From Pseudorhodoferax sp965279475 (lineage in GTDB: Bacteria > Pseudomonadota > Gammaproteobacteria > Burkholderiales > Burkholderiaceae_C): DNA of 64,000 nucleotides. This document shows positions 1-9,237 of this stretch, one piece after another (the stretch's first letter is position 1; every line of letters begins with the position of its first letter). The notes below the pieces were generated by a model that worked only from the letters and a program-made list of their open reading frames with translations, did not search any database and had not been told where the DNA came from. A program made the position numbers and the translations under genes. Where the stretch lies: assembly GCA_965279475.1 (NCBI GenBank), contig CBDIIA010000003.1, positions 3,286,001 through 3,350,000 of the forward strand, in the 5' to 3' direction.

Positions 1-567
1 TACTACACGACCAAATCCATTGGCGCCGGCAGCGGCCTGGGCCTGGCCCAGGTGCAGGGCTTCGCCCGGCAATCGGGTGGCGACGTGAAGGTATGGAGCG
101 TTCCGGGAGAAGGCACCCGCGTCACGATGATTCTTCCGGCCACCGACGCGCCGGTACAGGCGGCGCCCGAGGCCGCGCCGATCGACGGCGCCGCCGCACA
201 CGCGCCCTTGCGCATCCTGATGGTGGAAGACGACATCCTGGTGTCGTCGGTGGTCGCGCCCGCGCTCGAGGCAGAAGGACACCGGGTCGCGTTGTGCCAA
301 CGCGCGGACGACGCCGTGCCCATCCTGCAATCGGACATGGCGCTGGACGTGGTCTTCACCGATGTCATGGTGCCGGGCAGCATGAATGGCCTCGACCTGC
401 TGGCCTGGTGCCGCGAGCACCGTCCGGAATTGCCGGTGGTCGTGACCTCGGGGTACTTCGAGGCGTCGCAGGGCATCACGGCCGAGGTCGTCCGGAAGCC
501 GTATTCCGTCGAGGACGTCATCGGGCGGTTGCGCAAGGCGACCTCAGCCACCGTCGCCGCTCGGTAG
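1..567 (+). CDS. Hybrid sensor histidine kinase, 3' part only
   Basis: The frame is open from the first base, so the gene begins outside the window; 188 codons are visible. Residues 8-16 (GAGSGLGLA) are the G2 ATP-lid motif of a HATPase_c domain. After an Ala/Pro linker a receiver domain spans about residues 71-185, with the acidic pair in MVEDD, a phospho-acceptor Asp near 121 (VFTDVMVPG) and the conserved Lys in VRKPYS. It is therefore the end of a kinase with an attached receiver, as in FixL-like hybrid sensors. The input domain and histidine box are not visible, so the stimulus is unknown. The gene converges on the operon to its right. Confidence 0.9.
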   Translation, partial: YYTTKSIGAGSGLGLAQVQGFARQSGGDVKVWSVPGEGTRVTMILPATDAPVQAAPEAAPIDGAAAHAPLRILMVEDDILVSSVVAPALEAEGHRVALCQRADDAVPILQSDMALDVVFTDVMVPGSMNGLDLLAWCREHRPELPVVVTSGYFEASQGITAEVVRKPYSVEDVIGRLRKATSATVAAR

Positions 568-588
568 GGCCTGCTTACCAGGCCGCGC

Positions 589-2091
589 TTACAGACGCGC
601 CTGGGCGCGGAACACGCGTGTGGCATGGAGCCCGGCGGGGGTCCAGTGCTGCGCCGGCGACATGGCCTCGGTCAGCAGTTGCAGCCGTGCGCCATCGTCC
701 AGTGCGGGCAGCGTCTGTTGCAGCAGCGCGAGGTCCGGGTCGGTCAGGCCGAATCCTGCCCGCGACGCGTCTGCAGGACCCACAACCGCCCTGGCGGTGC
801 GCAGCCGCTCGGCCACCCGGAAACCGACGCAGCGCGCCGGCACCGGAGCGGCCTGGTCGTAGGACCGACCGTCCGCGCTGGCGGCACCCCGTATCCAGTC
901 GTGGACCACCTGCAGCTCGTACGCACTGAACACACCGAACATCTCGGCGCGCTCGCCTTGCAGCAGGCACCAGAAACGGCTGTGGGCCACCGGCTCGCCC
1001 AGCTTGATCCAGCCGGCGTCGCGCAACGCATCCAGGAACGCGGGCATCTGCTCGGCGTGGCCCAGCCAGTCGTTGATGCTGCGGCCTGCCACGCGGCAAT
1101 AGTCCGAATGTGCGCCGCGCCCGGCCTGGCACTTGTGCACGAAGATGCGCAGCACCTCGGCATCGATATCGAAGCCTGCGATCGCCTGCGTCGTTCCGAG
1201 TCCCGCTTCGCCGAGCCGGCTGCCGTTGCGTACGCGTTGCCAGAACGCGCCGCCGTCGCACAGCCTGGGCATCAGCTCGGCCACCGCCTGGCAGGCGCGG
1301 CGCGCGTGGCCGGTGTCGGCGTTGTCGACCGTCACGTGCAGCTGGAAGTAATAGGGGTCGATGCCGAGTTCGTTCAACTCGTAGGCCGTGATCAGCAGAT
1401 GCAGCGGCAACTGCTCGTAGCCCAGATTGAAGCCGATGATCTCCGGAAGGAAATCTCCGGCGCACCAGGCCAGCGACAGCTGGATCAGCCCTTGCAGGCA
1501 AGCCGCATCTTCGTGGTCGTCCGCGATATCGATGCCATGGCCGGCCAGCAGCTTGCGGTACAGCAGCACATGGTTCTTGTCGGCATCCCCGCCGCCCAGT
1601 TCTTCGATATAGGTGGCGATCAGATGGCCGAAGCGCGGGTCCGCCGCCTGGCCGAGCAGGCCATACAACCACGCGCCATCGACCAGCTTGGTGGGTGCGA
1701 CCTTGCGCAGGAAATACAAGGCGTGCGCACGGTTGGAGAAATAGCGGCGTGGCAGACCGGCCTTGCGCTGCTGCAGGTACAGCGCATACGCGGCCGTGAC
1801 CTGTGCGGCGTTGCAGCGCATCCAGGCCTCAAGTTGTTCGGGGGTGTCCGGCAGATCGCAGGGCGCTGTCGCAGTCTGTGCCAACTGGTAGGTGAGGAAC
1901 TGCCTGGCATCGGCCCTTGACAGTGCATCGGGGCGTGCGCGCGACAGGGCCTGGTACAGTCTGGCAAGCGGGCGTTCGGCAGTGGTTCCAACTGCCGACG
2001 CGGCAAGGGGTTCGTCGTGCCGAAGATGCAGCCCGCCCTCGCGCGATGCCGAGTCGCAGGGGCGTGACCATTCGTGGGGTGCGATCAGCAT
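589..2091 (-). CDS. Iron-containing redox enzyme family protein (heme-oxygenase-like di-iron fold)
   Basis: A 500-residue protein with the ligand pattern of the heme-oxygenase-like di-iron oxidase/oxygenase superfamily. It has Glu163/164 followed by His174 (DADKNH), Glu226, and then His252, Asp259 and His262 in LHVTVDNADTGH. Known members (UndA, BesC, SznF central domain) oxidise free carboxylates, amino acids or guanidines with O2 and Fe(II). The N-terminal 130 and C-terminal 130 residues lie outside the core and match nothing I recognise. It is the last gene of a minus-strand set after an ATP-grasp ligase (94-base gap) and a methyltransferase, which hints at small-molecule biosynthesis or modification. 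The substrate cannot be read from sequence. Confidence 0.75.
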   Translation of the reverse strand: MLIAPHEWSRPCDSASREGGLHLRHDEPLAASAVGTTAERPLARLYQALSRARPDALSRADARQFLTYQLAQTATAPCDLPDTPEQLEAWMRCNAAQVTAAYALYLQQRKAGLPRRYFSNRAHALYFLRKVAPTKLVDGAWLYGLLGQAADPRFGHLIATYIEELGGGDADKNHVLLYRKLLAGHGIDIADDHEDAACLQGLIQLSLAWCAGDFLPEIIGFNLGYEQLPLHLLITAYELNELGIDPYYFQLHVTVDNADTGHARRACQAVAELMPRLCDGGAFWQRVRNGSRLGEAGLGTTQAIAGFDIDAEVLRIFVHKCQAGRGAHSDYCRVAGRSINDWLGHAEQMPAFLDALRDAGWIKLGEPVAHSRFWCLLQGERAEMFGVFSAYELQVVHDWIRGAASADGRSYDQAAPVPARCVGFRVAERLRTARAVVGPADASRAGFGLTDPDLALLQQTLPALDDGARLQLLTEAMSPAQHWTPAGLHATRVFRAQARL

Positions 2092-2185
2092 GTGGAGCGT
2101 TGGAGTGGTTGCATGAGCTTAGGCAGCCGCCTTCTTCGCCTCTATAGGCAGCCCACGTTTCGCACCGTGGGAGCCTTCCTACCGT

Positions 2186-3514
2186 TCAGTCGTGGTCGCC
2201 GTCCCACCAGCCCCAGCGCCGCAGGTCTTCGAGGCAGGCATGGTCCACCCTTGCCCCGATGTCGTTGCGGTAGCGCAGGTTCGGCACCACGACCTGGCGC
2301 GCGACACGGTAGGCTTCGTCGGCGGCCATGCCCACCGTGCGACCGATCCCCGTGGCCACGCCGATGTAGCCGCTGGCGCCACTGGTCACCAGCTGCGTCC
2401 CGGCCAGGGCCACTTCGGAAAAATGCAGCGCGGCACGGTCGGCATCCGACATGCCGGGCATGAAACAGATGGGTGCACCCTTCGACAATTGCGCGTAGCC
2501 GTGGCGGTACGGAAATGGCGGCACGGTCAGCACCACACCGGCCGCGAAGCCATCGTGCGTGTGCAGCGCCAGGCTGTCGCGCCGCAACATCCGCGTGAAG
2601 ATCGTCTCCCAGGGTTCGGCATGCAGGGCCTCGCAGATTGCAAACCCCGGATAGCCGAAACGGCTGGTGAACTCCAGCGGCCACAAGCCCTCGTCGTTGG
2701 CAATCAGGTTGACGTTGATGTAGCCGCAGTAGCCGCCGTCGCGCAGCAGATCGGCCACCGGGGCCAGCGCGGCCTCGAACAGCGGGCGCGACCCACGGTA
2801 GCTCACGACCGTGCCCATCTCGCCGGTCAGCTCACCCAGGTCTGCAGGGAAGAAACGCTTGTGCTCGAAGTCGATGCAGACAGTGTCGAGGAAGGTCTCG
2901 CCATTGAAGTAGGCGCCGACACCGACCTCGATGCCCTGCAGGTGCTGCATCAGCACGAAGCCGGCGCCATCCAGCGGCATGGATGCTCCCTGCGCGCTCT
3001 GGTCGCGGTACAGCGCCAGCACGGCCAGCAGATCGGTGCCATCGTCCATCTGCCCGATGTAGTTGCGTGTGCGTTCAGCGTGCGCGCCGTTGAACTTCAG
3101 CACGTAGCGCTGCGGGTGGCGCCGCACGAAATCGATCGCGCCGGCATAGTCGGCAAAACCGTGGCTCGGTGCGGTGCGCAAGCCGGCCTGGCGCAACACC
3201 TGCTGGCCGAAGGCGCGGTCGGCCTCCAGCCGATCGCCGAGCGCGCTGCCGCCGATCACCTGGAAACCTTCCCGGCGCAAGGCGTCCTGCGTTTCGCCCT
3301 GGCTGGCGGACTCGAACAACAGTACGCCCTGGTCACCGGCCTCGCGCAGCCAGCCGAGCTCGGCACGCCAATCGGTGCAGACCTCGAGCATGCCGCCGAA
3401 CACGTCGTGGCAGGCCGGGTCTTCGATGAAGACACGCACCGCGTGGCCGCGTTGCGACAGCCCGTGGTACAGCGCAGCGAGATCGTTGCTTTCGCCGACC
3501 CCGAGGAACCTCAT
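2186..3514 (-). CDS. ATP-grasp ligase resembling phosphoribosylamine-glycine ligase
   Basis: A 442-residue ATP-grasp protein. The N-terminal pre-ATP-grasp region (MRFLGVGESNDLAALYHGL) is followed by nucleotide-binding segments (RYVLKFNGAH, then GVGAYFNGETF) and the metal-binding end NVNLIANDEGLWPLEFTSRFG. PurD enzymes normally show EFNVRFGDPE at that end. Here it is EFTSRFGYPGF, so the Asn and Asp of the motif are replaced, and the protein is probably not the housekeeping purine enzyme. Family knowledge predicts ATP-dependent amide or peptide bond formation through an acyl-phosphate. The start overlaps the end of the upstream methyltransferase by 4 bases, so the two are translationally coupled. 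Confidence 0.75.
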   Translation of the reverse strand: MRFLGVGESNDLAALYHGLSQRGHAVRVFIEDPACHDVFGGMLEVCTDWRAELGWLREAGDQGVLLFESASQGETQDALRREGFQVIGGSALGDRLEADRAFGQQVLRQAGLRTAPSHGFADYAGAIDFVRRHPQRYVLKFNGAHAERTRNYIGQMDDGTDLLAVLALYRDQSAQGASMPLDGAGFVLMQHLQGIEVGVGAYFNGETFLDTVCIDFEHKRFFPADLGELTGEMGTVVSYRGSRPLFEAALAPVADLLRDGGYCGYINVNLIANDEGLWPLEFTSRFGYPGFAICEALHAEPWETIFTRMLRRDSLALHTHDGFAAGVVLTVPPFPYRHGYAQLSKGAPICFMPGMSDADRAALHFSEVALAGTQLVTSGASGYIGVATGIGRTVGMAADEAYRVARQVVVPNLRYRNDIGARVDHACLEDLRRWGWWDGDHD

Positions 3515-4491
3515 CGATCGGGCCTGCGCACGACCAGAGCGACCACGGCAATGCGGTCGGCGCCGGCATAAGCGGGCGTGTCGAGTTCTTCACCGAACAC
3601 GTCGGGGTCGAGTTCGCGGTAGCTGAACTGCCAGCCGTTGGCGCGCAGCAGCGGCTGCAACACTTCGAGCAGCGGATCGACCCCGTCGACGATCGCGACG
3701 CCGGTGTAGAGCACCAGGCGCCCGCCGGGCGACAGGCGAGGCAGGCCTTCGGTAACGATGCGTTCGGACAGCCCAGCGCCCAGCGCGCCGCCGCCGTGGC
3801 GGTAGATGCGCGCGGCTGCGTCCACGAGATACGGAGGGTTGGCAACGATCAGGTCGAACGCGCCCTCCACTGGCGAGAACAGGTCGCCCTGGGCGTAGGC
3901 CACGCGGCTCACGCCAGCCAGGGCTGCGTTGGCGCGCGCATGCACCAGCGCCATCGGATTGATGTCGGCCAGCACCAGTGCCGGGCTGGCGGCACGGGAG
4001 GCCAGCGTGGCGGCGATGCCGCCCGGGCCGGCGCCGCAGCCGATGTCGAGAATGCGCGCGCCCGAGCGCAACGGCGAACGCAGCAACTCGGATTCGAGCA
4101 ATTGCACGAAGCGGTAGGTGTCAGGGCCGAAGAACACCGCGTCTTCACTGACCGTCGGATAGGCCGAGTGCACATAGAGCTGGTCGCGCAGCGTGGAGTA
4201 ACGCACCTGGCTGCGCAGCAGGCCACCGTCGGCACGTTCGGCCCGCACCAGGCCCGCTTCCTGCAGCCAGTCCAGCACGTCGCGGTCCAGCAGACCACGG
4301 GCAAACGGCCGGCTCCATCCGAACACACCGCGCAGGTCCTGCGCCTGCCGGTTGCCCGGCCTTGCGTTGACACGGGCATGGGTGGCCGGTGCGACGGTGG
4401 TGAAACGGTAGCCCTGCGCCAGCAACCAGCGGCCGACCGCCGCCAGGCGTTCGGTCGGCGAAACGCTGGCCCTGTCGAGCGTGCTCATCAC
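3511..4491 (-). CDS. SAM-dependent methyltransferase, HemK/RsmC-like
   Basis: A 326-residue class I methyltransferase. A winged N-terminal region (about 1-130) precedes the SAM-binding core: motif I LDIGCGAGPGG near residue 170, motif II ADINPMAL, and the NPPY motif (IVANPPYLVD) that marks enzymes methylating amide or exocyclic amino nitrogens in PrmC, RsmC and N6-adenine families. It is the first gene of a coupled set with the ATP-grasp and di-iron genes downstream. The substrate could be a protein glutamine, rRNA, or a small molecule made by the neighbours; the context favours the last, but this is inference. Confidence 0.75.
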   Translation of the reverse strand: MMSTLDRASVSPTERLAAVGRWLLAQGYRFTTVAPATHARVNARPGNRQAQDLRGVFGWSRPFARGLLDRDVLDWLQEAGLVRAERADGGLLRSQVRYSTLRDQLYVHSAYPTVSEDAVFFGPDTYRFVQLLESELLRSPLRSGARILDIGCGAGPGGIAATLASRAASPALVLADINPMALVHARANAALAGVSRVAYAQGDLFSPVEGAFDLIVANPPYLVDAAARIYRHGGGALGAGLSERIVTEGLPRLSPGGRLVLYTGVAIVDGVDPLLEVLQPLLRANGWQFSYRELDPDVFGEELDTPAYAGADRIAVVALVVRRPDR

Positions 4492-4733
4492 AGCGCTTTC
4501 CTGCCGCGTGCTGCTGCGGTGACTTCGGCGCGCCTACGCATCGCCAACGGCCCGTTCAAGGCCCTGTTGGCCGATGCGATGAAGTCTGGCAGAACTGACA
4601 AAAGGCGCTCCTGCGGGGGTTGTCTTGGGATGCGTCCAAGCATGCGCACACGGGTTGCCGATGCCTGTCGGACGACACCGCAAGATCGCGACATACCTTG
4701 CGGCGCAACGCCGTGCGCCGAGACGGCGCGAGG

Positions 4734-6884
4734 TCAGAACTGGAGGGTGGCCGATGCGCCTGCGACCCAGGTACGCCCGGGTCCCGGTTCTAAGAAACGG
4801 CTGTTGCCTTCGTTGACGATGACCGAGCCCACCACGCGCCGGTCGGCCAGGTTGTCGGCCCGCACGAAGCCTTCCAGCGTCCACCTCCCCAGACGCGCCA
4901 CGTAGCCTGCGTAGGCGGAAGCCACCGCATACCCTGCTGCTGCGTCGCTGTTGAGGTCGTTGACGAACATCCGGGACACCGACCGGATCTCCACGCCACC
5001 ACGCCAGCCGGTCGGCGGCATCCAGTAGGCGCCGGCAAACAACGCCGCGCGCGCCGTGCCCGGAATCCGGTTGCCGGCGGCAATCGTTTGCGTCGGCACC
5101 GCGCACGGCGTGGCGCTGCAGGTCGTGAACCCGTCGCGGTACGTGGCCTGCAGCGCGGTGTAGGCGACCCGCGTGCGCAGGTGCTGAAGAAAGTAGCCAG
5201 ACCAGCCCAGCTCGAAGCCGGTGCGTTGGGTACGGCCCGCGTTCTGGAAGGTCGAACGGCCACCGACGCTGGTCTGCGTCACGATCTCGTGGTCGGTACC
5301 GGTGCGGAACACCGCGGCCGTCAGTTCGCCGGCCACACCCGCGCGGGTCTTCACACCCAGCTCGACACTCTGGCTGCCCGCGGCCTGCAGGCCGAAGTTG
5401 AGGCCGCTCGCGCCATCGGCGCGGTACGACAGCTCGTTCAAGGTCGGCGTCTCGAAACCCTTGCCGGCCGATGCGTACAGGTGTGTCGCGGGCGTGAGCG
5501 CGAACAGCAGGCCCAGCACCGGCAGCGTGGCGCCGTAGCGCGCGCTGCCACTGTCGTCGGGGTTGGTCGCGGTCACATACGCGTCGCGCGAGGCGAAGCG
5601 GACCCTGCTGTGGCGCAGGCCGGCGTTCACGGTCCAGCGCGGCGCCACCTGCCATTGGGCCTGGACGTACTGGTCGAAGTTGGCCACGTCGTTGCGCTCG
5701 TCGCGGCGCAGCGCGCCTTGCACGCCGAGCGTGGTGCCGGCGAAGTTCTGGTACCCCTGGCGTTGTTCGGCCAGGCTGTCGTAGGCCAGCCCGGTGACGA
5801 GCGTCAGCGGCGCATCACGCAGCGTCGTCTTCCAGGTCCAGCGCAGGTCGGCGCCACGGTAGTCGCGGCCCAGCGCGATCACGCCGCCGGGATGCAGCAC
5901 GTTGGCCTGCGTCGCCACCGGGATCGACTGGAACTGCGAGGTCTCGCGCTGCCCCAGGTAGCCGGTCAGCTGCAGCGTGTGCGCCGCATCGATGCGGCGC
6001 GCGTAGACCACGCCGCCCTGCGTCTGCGCGATGGTCTTGCGGGTATCGAAGGCCTGCGCCGACGGGTCGACCCCGCGCGGGTTGGCGGTGAGCTGCGCGC
6101 GCGACAGGCCCAGCGGATCCTGCGCCATCGGCACCGACACACTGTTGGCCACCAGCGTGAGTTGGCTGTCGGCGCCGGGCCGCAACGTCAGCTTGGCATT
6201 GCCCAACGTGCGCTCGGTGGCGCTGTGGTCACGAAAACCATCGGTGCGGAAACGGCTCGCGCTGACCACGTAGCCGACGCCGCTGTCGTTCGCGCCGCTG
6301 TTGCCGCTGGCCTGCACACCGAGGCGCAGCGTGCCATCGCTGCCACCCAGTGCGCCGAGCCGCAGGCGCGGTGCGCCCGACCCCTCCTCGGTGAACACGC
6401 TGACCACGCCGCCCGACGAGTTGCCGTACAGCGCCGAGAACGGCCCGCGCAGCACCTCGATGCGGCCGACCGATCCCAGCTCCACGTGCGAGATCTGGCC
6501 CTGCCCGTCGGGCAGCGTGGCGGGAATGCCGTCGACATAGAGCCGCACACCGCGGATGCCGAAGGTCGAGCGCGCGCCGAAGCCGCGCACCGAGATCTGC
6601 ACGTCCTGCGCATAGTTCTGCCGGTCGCGGGCCAGCAGCCCCGGCACCGCGCCCAGGCTCTCGGAGAGGTTGACCTGGGCCCGGCCTTCCCGCAGTTCTT
6701 CGCCATCGATGCTGTCGATCGAAGCCGGCACGTCGAAGGCCAGGGCATCGGTGCGCGTGGCAGTGACCACGACCGGCCGCAGGGCCTGCACGGCGGCGGC
6801 CTGCGGCGCAGGATTCTGTGCGATGGCAACGGCCGGAAGCAGGCTCACACAGGCGGCGGCACGCCATGCGCGGCCCCTCGGCAT
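4734..6884 (-). CDS. TonB-dependent outer-membrane receptor
   Basis: A 716-residue protein with a signal peptide (residues 1 to about 22) and a plug domain containing VVVTATR (about residue 37), SVRGFGARSTFGIRGVRLY and VLRGPFSALYGNSSGG. A long beta-barrel follows and the terminal residue is Phe (SATLQF), as expected for BAM-dependent assembly. It should transport a ligand such as a siderophore, metal complex or other small molecule using TonB energy; the ligand is not evident. The barrel segment VFRTGTDHEIV...GRTQRTGFELGW is typical of the FecA/FhuE-like group. A truncated sister copy of its 5' end, with related upstream sequence, lies at 8720-9067. Confidence 0.9.
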   Translation of the reverse strand: MPRGRAWRAAACVSLLPAVAIAQNPAPQAAAVQALRPVVVTATRTDALAFDVPASIDSIDGEELREGRAQVNLSESLGAVPGLLARDRQNYAQDVQISVRGFGARSTFGIRGVRLYVDGIPATLPDGQGQISHVELGSVGRIEVLRGPFSALYGNSSGGVVSVFTEEGSGAPRLRLGALGGSDGTLRLGVQASGNSGANDSGVGYVVSASRFRTDGFRDHSATERTLGNAKLTLRPGADSQLTLVANSVSVPMAQDPLGLSRAQLTANPRGVDPSAQAFDTRKTIAQTQGGVVYARRIDAAHTLQLTGYLGQRETSQFQSIPVATQANVLHPGGVIALGRDYRGADLRWTWKTTLRDAPLTLVTGLAYDSLAEQRQGYQNFAGTTLGVQGALRRDERNDVANFDQYVQAQWQVAPRWTVNAGLRHSRVRFASRDAYVTATNPDDSGSARYGATLPVLGLLFALTPATHLYASAGKGFETPTLNELSYRADGASGLNFGLQAAGSQSVELGVKTRAGVAGELTAAVFRTGTDHEIVTQTSVGGRSTFQNAGRTQRTGFELGWSGYFLQHLRTRVAYTALQATYRDGFTTCSATPCAVPTQTIAAGNRIPGTARAALFAGAYWMPPTGWRGGVEIRSVSRMFVNDLNSDAAAGYAVASAYAGYVARLGRWTLEGFVRADNLADRRVVGSVIVNEGNSRFLEPGPGRTWVAGASATLQF

Positions 6885-7006
6885 GCGGTGCTGGGTCGAT
6901 GTGATGGCGGACTCCCTGGTGCCGAAGATGCTCGATCATCGCCGGAACCCGAAGGCTCAGGTCAGGCAACGACCACCGGGATCACTCTCGCTGGTGGACC
7001 CGGCGG

Positions 7007-8584
7007 TCAGCGCAGGGCGGGGACCAGATGCATGCCGGTCCCTCGGCCGGAGCCGCCCTCGCCATCGCGCAGCTTGAACAGCTCGACCGCCTGCATCAGC
7101 TCGCTCGCCTGGCTGTTGAGGCTGCTGGCCGAAGCCGCCATCTGTTCGACCAGCGCGGCATTCTGCTGGGTGGTCTGGTCCATCAGCGTCACGGCCTGGC
7201 CGACCTGGTCGACGCCGTTGGCCTGCTCGGCACTGGACGCGCTGATCTCGCCCATGATGTCGGTCACGCGCCGGATCGAGCCGACCACTTCGGTCATGGT
7301 GGCGCCGGCCTGGTCGGCCAGGACCGAGCCCTGCTCGACCCGCGTCACGCTGGCCCCGATCAGGCTCTTGATCTCCTTTGCGGCCTCGGCACTGCGCCCG
7401 GCCAGCGAGCGGACCTCGGACGCAACCACTGCGAACCCGCGCCCCTGCTCGCCCGCGCGAGCCGCCTCGACCGCGGCATTGAGCGCCAGGATGTTGGTCT
7501 GGAAAGCGATGCCATCGATCACGCCGATGATGTCGGCAATCTTGCGCGATGCATCGTTGATGCCCTGCATGGTCGCCACCACCTGGCTCACGACCTCGCC
7601 TCCGCGTACGGCGACGGTCGACGCGTCGATGGCGAGCTGGTTGGCCTGGCGCGCACTGTCGGCGTTCTGCTTGACCGTCGAACCCAGGGCATCCATCGAT
7701 GCCGCGGTCTGCGCGAGCGCACTGGCCTGACTTTCGGTCCGGTTGCTCAAGTCCTGGCTGCCGGACGCGATCTCGTCGGTCGCGGTGGCGATGCCGTTCG
7801 CCGACTGGCGCACGCCCTGTACCAGCTTCTGCAACGACAACTGCATCTGCGACATCGTCCCCATCAGGCTGCGCTCGTCGCCGGCGTTCACAATCCCGGC
7901 CATCAAGTTGCCTTGCGCGATCAAGGCCAGCGCGGCGCGCGAGTTTTCGGGGTCTGCACCCAGCTCGCGGCGAACCGTGCGCTGCATCAGCAGATTGAGT
8001 CCGATGGCGACCACGGCGGCCGCCACCGCAATGCCCACCGACAACCAGAGCGCGGCGTCGGTGTTGCGGTTCACCCGAAGCCGTGCGGCCTCCGAGCCCT
8101 TGGCAGCAGCCTCCCGCTGCTTCAGGATCTCGCCGCGCATCTCGCGCCACGCGGGGGTCTCCTCGCTGTTCAGCGTGGGGATCGCCTCGCCCTTGGCCGC
8201 GACCAGCGCCAGGACCTTGTCCTGCGCCTTCGCCTGCGCGGCACGCATCGGAGGCAACGACGCAAGGGCCGCTTCGAACGCGCTGCCCCTGGCGCTGCCC
8301 TGCGTCTGCGCAAAGGCCGTGTCGTACGCGACCTGGGCAATCTTGAAATTCTCGAGCGCCTTGGGGTTCGCCGGGTCCATCACCACGTTGCGTAGCGCCT
8401 GACCCATCTGCAGGCCCTGCGCGTACATCTCCGACAGTCCGCGCTCGACCGCCTGTTCCGAGTTGATGTAGTGCGTGAACTCGTCGCGCGTACTGACCAG
8501 CGAGCCGATGCTGACCATCAGGCCCACGATGAAGATGAAGGCGGGAATCGCCGCAAACGCAACGATCTTGGAGTTGAATCTCAT
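7007..8584 (-). CDS. Methyl-accepting chemotaxis protein
   Basis: A 525-residue chemoreceptor starting at the ATG at 8584, which has an AAGGGA ribosome site 7 bases upstream. TM1 is at about residues 8-30. A periplasmic four-helix-type sensor (about 31-177) has no recognisable ligand motif. TM2 is at about 178-200, and a long cytoplasmic coiled-coil follows with the signalling tip FQTNILALNAAVEAARAGE. The C-terminus (GMHLVPALR) lacks a CheR/CheB-docking pentapeptide. The frame stays open upstream of the ATG into the receptor remnant at 8720-9067, but the internal ribosome site and typical membrane start make 8584 the better start. Confidence 0.9.
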   Translation of the reverse strand: MRFNSKIVAFAAIPAFIFIVGLMVSIGSLVSTRDEFTHYINSEQAVERGLSEMYAQGLQMGQALRNVVMDPANPKALENFKIAQVAYDTAFAQTQGSARGSAFEAALASLPPMRAAQAKAQDKVLALVAAKGEAIPTLNSEETPAWREMRGEILKQREAAAKGSEAARLRVNRNTDAALWLSVGIAVAAAVVAIGLNLLMQRTVRRELGADPENSRAALALIAQGNLMAGIVNAGDERSLMGTMSQMQLSLQKLVQGVRQSANGIATATDEIASGSQDLSNRTESQASALAQTAASMDALGSTVKQNADSARQANQLAIDASTVAVRGGEVVSQVVATMQGINDASRKIADIIGVIDGIAFQTNILALNAAVEAARAGEQGRGFAVVASEVRSLAGRSAEAAKEIKSLIGASVTRVEQGSVLADQAGATMTEVVGSIRRVTDIMGEISASSAEQANGVDQVGQAVTLMDQTTQQNAALVEQMAASASSLNSQASELMQAVELFKLRDGEGGSGRGTGMHLVPALR

Positions 8585-8719
8585 GGGGTGTCCCTTCGAA
8601 GTGAGTCCGGCATGCGGCAGTCGCATCTCACGCATTGTCTCCGGAGCCCCTGCGGACGCCCCATGGCTCGCGGGCCCCGCGGGAGGCCCCATCGTCTTCA
8701 CGCTTCGCCTTGGTCCTCG

Positions 8720-9067
8720 TCCGTCTGCATAGAGCCGCACACCGCGGATGCCGAAGGTCGAGCGCGCGCCGAAGCCGCGCACCGAGATCTGCACGTCCTG
8801 CGCGTAGTTCTGCCGGTCGCGCGCCAGCAGGCCTGGCACCGCACCCACGCTCTCGGAGAGGTTGATCTGGGCCCGGCCTTCGCGCAGTTCTTCGCCGTCG
8901 ATGCTGTCGATCGATGCCGGCACATCGAAGGCCTCGGCGTCGGTGCGGGTGGCCGTCACGACAACGGGTTTCAGGGCCTGCACGGAGCCGGACGGCGCCG
9001 CAGCGGTCTGAAAGACTGCGGCAGGCAGCACGGCCGCACAGGCAAAAGCATGCCATGCGCCACCCAT
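8720..9067 (-). pseudogene. Truncated 5' end of a second TonB-dependent receptor
   Basis: From an ATG at 9067 the frame encodes a signal peptide and the beginning of a plug domain nearly identical to the intact receptor at 4734-6884 (VVVTATRTDAEAFDV..., SVRGFGARSTFGIRGVRLY). Likeness stops abruptly after LYADG at 8720, where unrelated sequence leads into the chemoreceptor upstream region. About 116 codons remain of about 716. The upstream 50-80 bases also resemble the upstream region of the intact gene. Substitutions between the copies (L/V, V/I, R/K) show they are diverged paralogues rather than a recent duplication. Confidence 0.8.
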
Positions 9068-9237
9068 CGGCGCGAGGTGCTGGGTCGACGTGATGGTGAA
9101 CTCTCGGTGTCGAAGACGACCGATCATCGGTGATGCCAAGAAGCCCCGCAAACCGGTCCGTGCCGGTCACCTGCGTGGGACGGGTCCTACCTCTTAAAAC
9201 GTACTCCTGCCGCAATGAAGCTCGTTAAACTACGACG

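Noticed and set aside
4488..4694. A 68-codon minus-strand frame overlapping the methyltransferase start
   Set aside because: No ribosome site or homology, and start and length are compatible with chance in high-GC DNA.
7007..9151. A genuine TonB-plug/chemoreceptor fusion protein
   Set aside because: The chemoreceptor has its own ribosome site and a normal membrane start at 8584; the linker between is low-complexity and unlike any domain.
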